NCBI GenBank assembly: GCA_032718475.1
Contig: JAUCBJ010000747.1
Coordinates: forward strand, 1 to 40,260
DNA length: 40,260 bases
Reading direction: 5' to 3'
DNA from: Nemertoderma westbladi
Lineage: Eukaryota; Xenacoelomorpha; Nemertodermatida; Nemertodermatidae
The position numbers were made by a program, and so were the translations under genes. Below are positions 10,505 to 20,146 of this stretch, piece by piece; position 1 is the first letter of the stretch; each line of letters opens with the position of its first letter. The notes under the pieces were generated by a model. It ran no database searches. It was not told where the DNA came from and was given only the letters and a program-made list of their open reading frames with translations.

Positions 10505-11707
10505 AAATCAACACTGTAGTCAAGTCGAAAGCAAAGGCCATCACCAAAGTCAAAAGGAAACAAGGACAAGTTAAGTCTAATAACCTGGACATTCAAACAG
10601 ACATTACGCCAGACGTCTCACCAGACATTCTACCAGACGTTCCCACAAATCTTTTGCTGGATATTCCGCAGGGGATTTCACCAGATTATTCTCCGGATTC
10701 TTTGCCAGACTTTTTTCTTGATCTTTTGACCAATTTTTCTACCGGACATCTCACCGGATTTTCCACCAGACATCTTGCCAGACAGTCAACCGAACTTTCA
10801 ACCAGACATCTCGCCAGACTGTCAACCAGATTTTAGACTAGAAATTCTGCCATATGTCACTCCAGACTTTCTACCAGACGTACGACTGCACATTTCGCCA
10901 GATGTTCCGCGATGTATTTCACGAGACGTCTCACCAGACTGTTTGCCAGACATCTCATCAGACTGTCCACCAGACCAATCACAAGACATTCTACCAGAAT
11001 GTAATGACATACAATATAATGCTGCAATTACCCCAGTGGAGTGGACTAGTATTGACCAATTAGGTATTACCATCTTACCTACTTTGACTTCCTTGAGTCA
11101 CCATGACAATGGTATGGCTACAGGTATTACAAATATGGGTCGTGCCCATCAAAATGTAAATACAGGTATCACGCTACGCTCAAGAAAAATACCCGACTTA
11201 CAGCCTACGGTTAAACGTGCGACTAAAGTTAGGAGACCTAGAAGTCCACAGAAACAGGCTGATCCCGTAGAGTCGAAACCACTATTACAGGTCAACCCAT
11301 CGTGTGCTGATGGTAAAGGTAAGACTGTGGAGACCAAGGTACTTGATGACTCGGATAAACCCATTGCACAAAGGGGGACATTCACCGGAAGGCCCGCGGG
11401 AATACCAAGTCCAAACAAGTATCCACACTGTAACTATACCTTACCTGATGATGTCACAGACACTAGACTTGCCTTGGCCGAAATTGATAGCTGTGAAATT
11501 GATATTATTAGACATTACCAATTGCAATATTTTGCACGAGAGTTCACAGTGATCAATCAAGGTAGACAAATAAAGATGTCACCGATACTGAGTTGGAGTC
11601 CAATAATATACAAGGGCTTAATTTGTCACAAGTCCATACTCCAAAACATTGACTTTGCTATTGACTTTAGGTACCCTATCATCATACCGCAATACCATGA
11701 GTTATAG
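10441..11707 (+). pseudogene. Pro-Asp repeat region in place of RNase H
   Basis: Two overlapping frames (10441-10836 and 10775-11707) are joined by a frameshift in repetitive DNA. A lysine-rich stretch (VVKSKAKAITKVKRKQGQVK) leads into a run of irregular PDxSPD, LPD and xPDI units spanning about 10590-11000, encoded by CCAGAC-rich repeats. A basic segment follows (VKRATKVRRPRSPQKQ, about 11210-11260). From about 11500 the reading turns BEL-like again (FTVINQGRQIKMSPILSWSP, then YPIIIPQYHEL, the approach to integrase). No RNase H motif is visible where it should be. The repeat could be an insertion into RNase H or a replacement of it. Confidence 0.6.
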
Positions 11708-11713
11708 CACACT

Positions 11714-12600
11714 ATGATACTGGACACACATGTACAGCTCAAACACCTAGGTAGACATCACTGTTTATCACACTTACGCTTGAGGTTTGTATTAATTAGA
11801 CCTAGTAAGACATTGAGTTCAGTAACGCACAACTGTATTATCTGTAAGAAGGTACACGCAAGGATAGGACGCCAAGAAATGAGTGAACTACCATATTGGC
11901 TAGACTACAGGCATTTAGACCCCCATTTACCGAGACGGAGATTGACTGTTTTTGACCTATAAAAGCAAAACGTGGATGCGTACTGGTGAAAAGTTGGGGA
12001 TTGATCTTTACCTGCATGGCCACTGGCCAGTAGAGCAGTTCATATTGAACGCGTAACAGATCTAACCACCAATGCTTTTATCCTAGCCTTACGGCGATTC
12101 ATCCCCAGACGCGGATTGGTCAAATCCATACACTGCGACCAAGGGACCAACCTTGTGGGTGCGAGGAATGAAATCTCCAGAGCCTTAAAGAAGTTGGATC
12201 ACAATCAAATCTCCGACGAACTACGCCCCACAAGATCGTCTGGAACTTCAACCCTTCAAACAGTCCGTGGAGAGGCGGAGTTTGGGAGAGATTGATTGGC
12301 TCCATCAAAACAGCAATGGCAAAAGTAATACCTACGCAACGCATACTAACAGATGACCAACTGACTATGTTGTTGATAGAAATCGAAGCGGTACTAAATA
12401 CTAGACCAATCACTTTCATTCCAGATGACAAACAATCTCAGTTTGCCTTGACACCAGCGCACCTGCTTATGCAGGCACCAACAACACTGTTGCTCACTTC
12501 TGTACCCATGGACAGCGACAGTTACGGCAACAAAGCTTGGAAAATCACTCAGTTGTTAGCCAATAAGTTTTGGGAAGTATGGCAGAAACACTATTTTTGA
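11714..12600 (+). pseudogene. BEL integrase, frameshifted
   Basis: The zinc-binding region reads HVQLKHLGRHHCLSHLRLRF and then THNCIICKKVHARIG, an HHCC-type module. After a break, about 12035-12230 reads AVHIERVTDLTTNAFILALR and SIHCDQGTNLVGA, giving the second catalytic aspartate. In another phase, about 12250-12600 reads WRGGVWERLIGSIK, with the glutamate of the DDE triad, and then VLNTRPIT and LTPAHLL. A stop at 12598-12600 interrupts the following WKITQLLANKFWEVWQKHYF. At least two frameshifts make it inactive. Confidence 0.78.
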
Positions 12601-12905
12601 CCTCTATTTCAACCAGGACCACCTGGTATTCTTACTATCTAGTGTCTGAAGCGAGGTGACCACGTATTATTGGCAGAGACCAACTTGAAACTACGGTTTT
12701 GGAAGACTGGATTCATTTTGACCACACACCCGACATCAGGTGGTGTAATACAGTATGGACTGTGACCGTATGGACAATTGACGGACGTACTGTAGACAGA
12801 CCCATACAACATCTCGTACTCCTTGAGGAGACTCGAAACGAGACAGGAGATTATAAATCTCCACGTAAACCTCATAAGTAGTGATGTGGGACCCTTGATG
12901 GTCGC
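12601..12905 (+). pseudogene. BEL C-terminal DUF5641-like tail
   Basis: Pieces such as KRGDHVLLAETNLKLRFW, followed by a glycine-rich turn and DGRTVDRPIQHLVLLE, fit the DUF5641 tail (..GDLVLV.DENLPR..W..G.V...; ..RPV..L.LL). The phase changes and stops intervene. The LTR is expected just after this, perhaps from about 12889 (TGTGGGACC), but there is no second copy to confirm it. Confidence 0.55.
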
Positions 12906-13285
12906 CACATAGTCCTACAATATTCCTGTACACTGTAGGCTAAAGACAGCGGTAGAATTCCATTGTCTTTAAATGTGAACATTGAGGGTAGTACCCTTAT
13001 GTATCACATAGGAGCGGGTTTGTGTGTACAGAAGGAATGGAATTCCACTTGGAACCCACAAGTGAGACAATTTTCAAAATATTTTAGATAATCCATTTTG
13101 GATTTTGAATATTTAAGGTAAACGATTCTCCAGTGGATGGATTGTAGGATATGGTCGGTTTTACGTCAGCAGAGGAATCAGAGTTCCATATCGTTGGCCC
13201 TGAAAACTAATTATTAGTGTTTGGAAATTATTGGAAAACTATTGGATCTTTGAGATGAGCAATGAGCATAGCCTTGCCTAAAGGC
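12906..13285. other. Possible 3' LTR or flank of the BEL element
   Basis: No coding sequence. A 3' LTR is expected by position, but no matching copy is found upstream of 8136 and no end motif could be fixed. Confidence 0.3.
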
Positions 13286-13440
13286 CTATTTACACGTGGC
13301 AACTTTTAGAGCAACTTCTCGGAAACTTGTAGAGCAAACCAGGTTGCCGATCAAGTTGCTCCGTGTAAACACGTAAAAGAGTTGCCGTAAAAGTTGCTCA
13401 ACTTTTACGGCAACTTGAAGGAATTTGCGTTGGCGAATTA
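13286..13440. repeat. Hairpin-rich repeat built on GCAACTT
   Basis: GCAACTT and its complement occur repeatedly. GTTGCCGTAAAAGTTG at 13381-13396 pairs perfectly with CAACTTTTACGGCAAC after a 2-base spacer, and TTTACACG...GTGTAAACACG lies upstream. This looks like a decayed inverted-repeat (MITE-like) element. Its ends are not resolved. Confidence 0.5.
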
Positions 13441-13583
13441 AAGCGGGATAATCAAAGTAAATTATGCTCTATATGTATACTACAAATACATTATTGCGTT
13501 TTTCCTTTCTCTCTGCGTTTTTCCTCACTCTCTGGTCATTTTTCCGCGCAATTCTTCCCCCCCCCCCCTTGTTTACTTTACCC

Positions 13584-13665
13584 CAGCCCTAGCCAAGTTG
13601 GAAGAACGTGGGACTTGGAATCTCTAGGTAACGAGTTCAATCCCCCATTCCGGTGAATGATTTTT
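13584..13665 (+). repeat. tRNA-like (SINE head) sequence
   Basis: TAGCCAAGTTGG at 13590-13601 fits a pol III A box and GAGTTCAATCC at 13633-13643 fits a B box, 43 bases apart start to start. An anticodon-like GGGACTTGGAATCTC hairpin lies between them. The acceptor and T stems do not pair convincingly, so it is more likely a tRNA-derived SINE relic or tRNA pseudogene than a working tRNA. A run of 10 or more C lies just upstream, near 13557. Confidence 0.4.
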
Positions 13666-14745
13666 TGTTGTAAGATTGTTAATAAGCCATTCAAGGAGAC
13701 AGTTCATGCGATAGTAGACGCGGACCTTTCAATTGCTTTCAATAATTAGCCATAAGCCTTTAAAAAAAACCGTCTCCGTCTATATTGCACCAGCAGTATT
13801 GCAGTTATTCTTCTACATACCTTATAACTTTTAGTTGGTGGTACTGCTATGCTACTGTAGAAAGCCGGTCGTGCAAGGATTCCGAATATGTAACACAATC
13901 TGAATTTCGTTGAAAAATAGAAGAGGCGGGCATTCAAAAGTTGCATGGCTTTGCATTAGCGCAAGGCTATTTTATTCTATTTAATAAATACATCATATTC
14001 TTAAAACAAATACAAACTCTTCATAAATAATAATATAATATATCGACCGAAAAGTGAGTACCGTCGGTTGTCTGCTGCGTTTTTCGGCTGTCTACTGACA
14101 GTTGTCTGCTGTCGACGTAACGTTTACACCCCAAAGTTTGGTCTAATTTCATCAATATATGACTGAGTTATTAGCGATCAAATACAGTATTAGACAATGA
14201 CAGACAACTCGTCAAAGGTACCCATAATATGTTAAGACTTCGCTCACTTTGTGCCTCGCCCCACATTATTGCATCCACATCTTGGTTGGAAATACTTAGT
14301 TGCACTTTGTTATCACTAATTGTCCCGAAATTACTGTTAGATAAGTGTAAGAGACCATTTCGACTATTAAATTCGTAAAGGTCCCGTACTTTACCTATCA
14401 ATGTTCCATAATTTACCACGCAAACCATGCTCTACAAAATTAGCAATATAGCAATTCGTCTGATATTTAAATTGTTATTTAAGCATAATAAAACATCTTT
14501 ATCATAAACATCAACTCAATACCGTAGCTGCGCACAATTCGCTAAAGTTTAGAATTGAAATCACAATTTATTAAAACTAGTTGAGTTCGTACGAATCCGT
14601 ACTTTACCTTAATTAGACAAGCTAGTGTTTTCTCATAACTGACTTGAGTCCCGCCATAATCTTAGCGAATTTAAAGCTGACTTATAGCTGATTTAAAGAA
14701 CATTCGAAAGTTCAATTCACTCCAAGCACAATTTTGTGGGTCAGA
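13666..14745. other. AT-rich intergenic stretch
   Basis: No supported gene. An 85-codon minus-strand frame at 14171-14428 starts with ATG but has no recognisable motif or relatives in the window. GTCTGCTG/GTCTACTG repeats occur at 14065-14110. Confidence 0.4.
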
Positions 14746-14945
14746 GTAAATCGCGGATCCGGATTCTACATTTAACATTGTCCCTACGGAAGTCGATTTT
14801 TTTTACATTTTTATAACTCCCAAAAATAAAACTATAACCTGTTCCATTGACTTTAGTTTATTGTTTTGGTTAAAATAATAACGTGCCACTGTAACCTGCT
14901 CCTTTCCCTTAATTGATAATTTTGGAATCCGGATCCGCGTTTTAC
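14746..14945. mobile_element. 200-bp MITE with 21-bp terminal inverted repeats
   Basis: The left end GTAAATCGCGGATCCGGATTC and the right end are inverted copies with a single mismatch (GTAAAACGCGGATCCGGATTC). The interior (14854-14903) carries, in reverse orientation, a block like GGAGCAGGTTACAG...AACCAAAACAATAAAC that also occurs twice in the element at 4494-5455. No target duplication was resolved. It is non-coding. Confidence 0.8.
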
Positions 14946-15139
14946 ACCTACCCCAATGTTGTGCACATATGTGAAGAGGATAACATTGTACAGGCTATAA
15001 AAGTTTAAAATTGTGTACGACTCTCCCGTACTTTACTTTGGAATAAGTCAGTTACGATATTTAAAATTTATTTAAATTTTACGATATATGGTTAGGGTTA
15101 CTACTACTAGGATCGGCATGCTGCATAGCAGCTGCATTT

Positions 15140-16747
15140 TTAAGAATGCTGTGCCGACTTGTCAACAAAATTGCACCGCCACAACTCCCTATCACCCATG
15201 ACATTTGCTAGATCATCCGCATCTTTAAGGCCAGTGTCCTTTAAGATGCGTCTCAAGAAAGTCATGGGCTGTCCACCATGCTTATTCACTCCATGAGGCT
15301 GCCAAAGTACAAGATTATGCACTGGCTGGTCCTCACGGCGAAAGCAATGTCCTGCAAAGCGGAGGCGATTTTGTTCTAGTGTCAAGCTTGAGGGAACCAA
15401 TGAGACACCTCCAATGTTATATAGTGTCTGGTTGGAGATGTGTGCATTGTACTTGACACAATGTACCCGGCGTAGCATTCTTGTGAATGTGCCATCCAGA
15501 GATTTGGTGTCCTCAGCAGTTAGAGCCCAGCATGGACTCCCGTAGAGGAGTACTGGAACTACTGCTGCTCTAAATAATCGAACCTTAAGTTTCCGATTAA
15601 TTATAGGTGACTTCCAAATCCTGGAAAGCCTATTCAAGGCTGCCCATGCCTTTCCCTTACGTATTCGAAGGTCCTCACCTGACTTCCGGATCCATGATCC
15701 CAGGTAACAGAAGTCGTCCACATGCTCAAGCATACCATCCTTTGAGCTTATGCTCATCCGATCAGAGACTTGCTGAGGACTTTCAAAGTTAACTGTCAGA
15801 ATTTTGGTCTTTCTGGAGTTAATAAAAAGACCAACACTAGAAGCAGCATGTTGTAATGAGCTGAGGAGCCGTTGGGCTCCCTCTAATGATTCTGAGAGTA
15901 CTCCTAAGTCATCAGCAAAGTCTAGATCAGTTAGGTACTTGGCAGGATTTCCTCGACTTCTGGAGCCAGTAGGTGGAGTTATCATCACCCCATCATCATT
16001 ATGATGATCTAAGGACATGCGTAGAACATAGTCAACCACAATAATGAACAAGAATGGTGCAAGTGTGTCTCCTTGGAGGACGCCCCATAACACTTCAAAT
16101 GGTTCTGTGTCACCGTCAACAGTAGACACAAATGTTGTCGAACCATCGTATACTGATCTGATTGCTGCAATAATTTCATCAGGAATCCCATATAATGAAA
16201 GTATGCTGAACATACGTGAGCGAGAGACTGAATCAAAGGCCTTGAAGAAGTCAACAAAGATAACAGCCAGATGCCTGTCTTTCTTTTTTGATAACTCTTC
16301 AATTATCCTTCTAAGTGCCAAAATGGGCTCCATGGTCCCACGACCTTTACGGAACCCATTCTGATTTCCACGTAGCAGTCTCTCAATGGGATCCCTGATG
16401 CGATTTAATAGAATTCTATTGTATAGTTTTGCAGCAATCGAGATCAATGAGATTCCCCGAAAAGAACCATAGAGTGTTAGGTTGCCCTTCTTGGGAACTG
16501 GCACCAACTTATTTGTTTTCATTTCTTGTGGGACTCTTGTTGTACGGTACATGTCTACTATGATGGGATAGATGAGCTTTAAACACTCAGGTATTTTAAA
16601 TACCTCAGGGGGAACACCGTCTACTCCACTGGCACGATTGGTCTTAATGCTCTTTGCAGCAGCCTTCACTTCTGCAAAGGAGATATCGCCAATGGGAATA
16701 TCTGGGAGTACAGACTCAGACACTTTTACTTTTTTAGGGTTAACCAT
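15140..16747 (-). CDS. LINE ORF2 reverse transcriptase (5'-truncated copy C)
   Basis: A 535-residue open frame. The RT motifs are in order: NRASGVDGVPPEVFK (about 38-52), VPVPKKGN, GNQNGFRKGRGTMEPI, FVDFFKAFDSVSR (motif A, Asp present), GVLQGDTLAPFLF (motif B), LDFADDLGVL (motif C intact), and INSRKTKILTVNF. The C-terminal part has YLGSWI, LLYGSPCWALT, LRFAGHCFRRED and DRELWR, as in APE-class non-LTR elements of the RTE/CR1 type. The upstream endonuclease is missing, so the ATG at 16747 is probably internal. The frame has no stops, so this copy is young. It is the reference for fragments A and B. Confidence 0.88.
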   Translation of the reverse strand: MVNPKKVKVSESVLPDIPIGDISFAEVKAAAKSIKTNRASGVDGVPPEVFKIPECLKLIYPIIVDMYRTTRVPQEMKTNKLVPVPKKGNLTLYGSFRGISLISIAAKLYNRILLNRIRDPIERLLRGNQNGFRKGRGTMEPILALRRIIEELSKKKDRHLAVIFVDFFKAFDSVSRSRMFSILSLYGIPDEIIAAIRSVYDGSTTFVSTVDGDTEPFEVLWGVLQGDTLAPFLFIIVVDYVLRMSLDHHNDDGVMITPPTGSRSRGNPAKYLTDLDFADDLGVLSESLEGAQRLLSSLQHAASSVGLFINSRKTKILTVNFESPQQVSDRMSISSKDGMLEHVDDFCYLGSWIRKSGEDLRIRKGKAWAALNRLSRIWKSPIINRKLKVRLFRAAVVPVLLYGSPCWALTAEDTKSLDGTFTRMLRRVHCVKYNAHISNQTLYNIGGVSLVPSSLTLEQNRLRFAGHCFRREDQPVHNLVLWQPHGVNKHGGQPMTFLRRILKDTGLKDADDLANVMGDRELWRCNFVDKSAQHS

Positions 16748-17229
16748 AGGTACGTTAGTCGAAGAAATATGGAAATATATAAACGATATGGGGTTACGAG
16801 ACCATTTATGGACAAAATATTGAGAAAAACAATTAAACGATGAAAAATTTAGAGTGGGAATGAGTGGGAATCGTTTGAAAGGAGTGAGGGGGTATCTGAC
16901 TCGACAATCCTACTAATTTATAACTTTCACTTTGGTTCATTGATTGATTTGGTTTATGTTGCATTACAATCAGTATCCCTGAAAACATTAATAACCTGAT
17001 AATCAATGTATTAGAACCACTTGAACCACTCAAATTTTTGAAAAGTGATGCCTCTGTTCTAGGGGATGTCGGTGAAATAAACCTAGTAATGACTGTAGTC
17101 AATCAAAAATTAACAATCAGAATCACATATTTATTTTATCATTAATTCATTCTAAAATAAACATTTTTCCAATAATGATTAGATACAAATATAGTTCAGT
17201 ACAAATACAACAATTTTGTTACGGGTAAC
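16748..17229 (-). other. LINE 5' junction and 3' flank of zinc-finger copy 2
   Basis: The LINE frame stays open upstream of its ATG for about 30 codons, but no endonuclease motif was recognised. For the zinc-finger gene to the right, AATAAA on the minus strand (17130-17135) lies about 95 bases after the stop and could serve as its polyadenylation signal. No other gene is seen. Confidence 0.45.
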
Positions 17230-17230
17230 T

Positions 17231-18817
17231 TTAAGATTTATGAACAGAATTGACATGGGTGATTAGACTGCTTTGTCGACTGAATTCTTTATGACAATAA
17301 CCGCACTTATGTTTGATATCTTTATGTATAGAGTCGACATGTTGTTTTAGTACGTTTTTGTAACTGAATTCTTTATTACAATAACCGCATTTATGTTTTA
17401 TATCCTTGTGAGCGGATTCGATATGTTTTTTTAGTTCGACTTTTCTAGCAAATGATTTTCCACAATCAAAACAGTTGTACTTGATATCTTTATGAAAGTA
17501 GTTAACGTGGGTGTTTAGGTAGCCTCGCAGACTGAATTCTTTATGACAATATCCACACTTATGTTTGATATCTTTATGTATAGAGTCGACATGTTGTTTT
17601 AGTTCGGCTTTTCTAGCAAATGATTTTCCACAATCAAAACAGTTGTACTTGATATCTTTATGTATAGAGTCGACATGTTGATTTAGTACGTGTTTGTAAC
17701 TGAATTCTTTATTACAATAACCGCACTTGTGTTTGATATCTTTATGTATAGAGTCGACATGCCGTTTCAGTTCGGGTTTTTTAGCAAATGATTTTCCACA
17801 ATGAAAACAGTTGTACTTGATATCTTTATGAAAGTAGTTCACATGGGTGTTTAGACTCCTTTGCTGGCTGAATTCTTTATTACAATAACTGCACTTGTGT
17901 TTGATATCTTTATGTACAGAATCGACATGCCGTTTCAGTTCGGGTTTTGTAGCAAATGATTTTCCACAATGAAAACAGTTGTACTTGATATCTTTATGTA
18001 TAGAGTCGACATGTTGATTTAGTACGTGTTTGTAACTGAATTCTTTATTACAATAACCGCACTTGTGTTTGATATCTTTATGTACAGAATCGACATGCCG
18101 TTTCAGTTCGGATTTTTTAGCAAATGATTTTCCACAATCAGAGCAGCTATACTTGATGATACCTTTGTGGGCAAAGTTAACGTGGGTGTTTAGAGTCATT
18201 TGCAGGCTGAATTCTTTATTACAATAACCGCAGTTATGTTTGATACCTTTATGGGTAGCGTCAACATGGTACTTTACATTATTTTTGCGTGTAAACAATT
18301 TCTCACAATAATCGCATTTATACTTATTCTTTACATCTTTATGAACGGATTCTATATGTCTCTCTAAATTCCCTTTGTCATTAAATAATTCATTGCAATG
18401 CAAACAGGAACTGGTATCTGAAGAAGATACCAACTCCCCAACAGTTTCATTAGAACTACCGGAATCTGTTGTTGCACAACTGAGTGTCGGTTCTGTACCT
18501 TCAGTTCCAATAGGCCTACCATAAGAACAGTCTGGGCTGTCATTTTCCCGTTTTTCAACAATAAAAGAATCTCCAGATGGTCCATAAGAAATATCTTCGT
18601 CATCTAGTACAGGGACAACATTTACTCTACCGAACAAATTGTTATGATCTTCGATGGGAGATGATCCGTAAACGCAGTTTTCTTGTTTAACATCAAGAGA
18701 ATAGAGGGTGGAGTCTGTTGGTTCTCTCTTTATAATTATACAGTCTGTTTGTTCTCTCTTTATAACTATATCGGCGCCAGATGATTTATCTTTCAATAAA
18801 TTAATATGTTGATCCAT
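17231..18817 (-). CDS. C2H2 zinc-finger protein, copy 2 (intact, 14 fingers)
   Basis: 528 residues from the ATG at 18817; a TTG two codons further upstream is ignored because copy 1 starts at the same ATG. The N-terminus (1 to about 135) is acidic and disordered. It has three SUMO-consensus-like motifs, IKRE, IKRE and VKQE, within the first 50 residues. Fourteen C2H2 fingers with KDIK-type linkers follow; from finger 3 the HKCGYC(N/H)KEFS and YNCF(D/H)CGKSFA types largely alternate, with 28 residues per unit. The protein ends soon after the last finger (THVNSVHKS). It is predicted to be a nuclear DNA-binding protein. The finger helices vary more than in copy 1, so the binding site should differ. 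No KRAB, BTB, SCAN or other named effector domain is visible. Confidence 0.9.
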   Translation of the reverse strand: MDQHINLLKDKSSGADIVIKREQTDCIIIKREPTDSTLYSLDVKQENCVYGSSPIEDHNNLFGRVNVVPVLDDEDISYGPSGDSFIVEKRENDSPDCSYGRPIGTEGTEPTLSCATTDSGSSNETVGELVSSSDTSSCLHCNELFNDKGNLERHIESVHKDVKNKYKCDYCEKLFTRKNNVKYHVDATHKGIKHNCGYCNKEFSLQMTLNTHVNFAHKGIIKYSCSDCGKSFAKKSELKRHVDSVHKDIKHKCGYCNKEFSYKHVLNQHVDSIHKDIKYNCFHCGKSFATKPELKRHVDSVHKDIKHKCSYCNKEFSQQRSLNTHVNYFHKDIKYNCFHCGKSFAKKPELKRHVDSIHKDIKHKCGYCNKEFSYKHVLNQHVDSIHKDIKYNCFDCGKSFARKAELKQHVDSIHKDIKHKCGYCHKEFSLRGYLNTHVNYFHKDIKYNCFDCGKSFARKVELKKHIESAHKDIKHKCGYCNKEFSYKNVLKQHVDSIHKDIKHKCGYCHKEFSRQSSLITHVNSVHKS

Positions 18818-19162
18818 TATCAAATCTTCATTAAATATTAATCAATAAATAAAATCTAGGTGGCAGTAGTTTAAGGTATGTCAAGCTCGTCTCTATTATA
18901 AATTAATAAGTGAATTGTTGTGGCCTATTATAGGAGTGTTATATGGGTGGGGTCTATTATAAATTTCAAGCGAATCAATTATAATAAATGATGAGGTTGC
19001 TGTATCAGCAAGTGCAAGGAGAGGAGCACGTTATAGTCACAGTAACAAAACAAGGAAATGGATCCAAAAAAAATTAACAATACATCAATTTGAAGTACTG
19101 GCCTATCGTTGTAGTTTGAATCAGGGTTGGAACTGACCACCAAACGTAATTGGATCATTTGG
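18818..19162 (-). other. Proximal 5' flank of zinc-finger copy 2
   Basis: Homologous to 2060-2330, with diverged stretches. The homology stops near ATTTGG at about 19162 and resumes at about 20180, so about 1 kb has been inserted here relative to copy 1. Confidence 0.6.
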
Positions 19163-19405
19163 TAAAATGGGATTATTTATTGAGGACGTAATTAAGAGAT
19201 GTATTGCAAATTGAAAGAATTTAACACAAGGCACAAACGGCTAAGATAACAATTCAAACATAATACGGTAAAAATATACTGCCTTCTTAACAACAGACCT
19301 GATGTTTAAACGACCGTGACACAGATTTACACAAAATCACAAAATTCATTTAAGAAAGTAAGTAGGCCTAGGTAAAAAGCTCGGTATCTGAGTGGTGATC
19401 CGGCT

Positions 19406-20146
19406 CTCTTACAGTTTGCCGTGCCACCTATTGCTATAATGGCACGGTAACGTGTAATAGGACTGAGGAGCTCTCTTACAGTTTGCCGAGCGACCTATAT
19501 ATTCAATATAATTCAAAAAAATATAATTGTTATAATTATATAATTATAATATATATTTACGCAAGTGATACCGTAATTTACTCTACGTACAATTGGATTT
19601 TGTTACGTCTTTTGTAGCTATGTTTTTATTGTTTGTTACTAAACCGGGTACACACTACACTTCCTTCACTTCCTTCTAGTTTCCCTAATTATGATATGAT
19701 AGATTAAAAATTATCATTTAATTATATCAAAAAATTGCAAAATGGGAAGCTAGCTAGTTTTTGTTTCTTCTTTTAAATGTTCTAGAACATTATCAATCCA
19801 TTTAATATAAAAATGTTGTTCTAGAATAAATATTTTTTGTTCTAGAACAAAAAATACAGAGCACTAGGTAATTTGTTAATTTTTGATTGTATTTTATCTT
19901 TGTATAAATTTTTTATACTAGCTATTTTTTGTTTCTTTTTTTTAATGTTCTAGAACATATTATCCATACATTTAAAATACAAATTTTGTTCTAGAACAAA
20001 TATTTTTTTGTTCTAGAACAAATATTTTTTGTTCTAGAACAAATATTTTTTGTTCTAGAACAAATATTTTTTGTTCTAGAACAAATATTTTAAGATCATT
20101 TTATTATATCAAAATATGGCTATAATGGCACGGTAAAGTGTAAGAG
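19406..20146. mobile_element. Terminal-inverted-repeat insertion upstream of zinc-finger copy 2
   Basis: CTCTTACAGTTTGCCGTGCCA at 19406-19426 is inverted at 20126-20146 (CTCTTACACTTTACCGTGCCA in reverse complement). A GCTATAATGGCACGGTAA block occurs directly repeated at about 19434 and 20119. The element occupies most of the sequence that interrupts the homology between the two gene flanks, so it inserted after the duplication or was lost from copy 1. It has no coding capacity. Its core is a TTCTAGAA repeat array. Confidence 0.68.
19779..20092. repeat. Array of TTCTAGAA palindromes (heat-shock-element-like)
   Basis: GTTCTAGAAC or a one-base variant starts at about 19779, 19818, 19839, 19947, 19988, 20010, 20031, 20052 and 20073. 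The last five are in register, with a unit of 21-22 bp (AAATATTTTTTGTTCTAGAAC). TTCnnGAA is the core of heat-shock factor sites. The left part (19760-19860) and the middle part (19920-20010) are also duplicates of each other. Whether it is regulatory or simply a minisatellite cannot be told from sequence. Confidence 0.75.

Larger units (their letters stand above)
8136..12905 (+). mobile_element. BEL/Pao LTR retroelement remnant
   Basis: The order on the plus strand is gag tail and zinc knuckle, DUF1758-type aspartic protease, reverse transcriptase, a repetitive proline-aspartate region, integrase zinc-binding and core, then a DUF5641-like C-terminal region. This order and the YYLPHH and AVHIE signatures are typical of BEL/Pao. 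The 5' LTR and most of gag are missing; the element begins directly at the LINE fragment border. A 3' LTR would be expected after about 12885, but no paired LTR exists in the window to confirm it. Several frameshifts and a mutated RT active site show that it is dead. Confidence 0.85.

Noticed and set aside
14171-14428. 85-codon ATG frame on the minus strand as a gene
   Set aside because: No motif, no paralogue in the window, no promoter or splice context that I can support.
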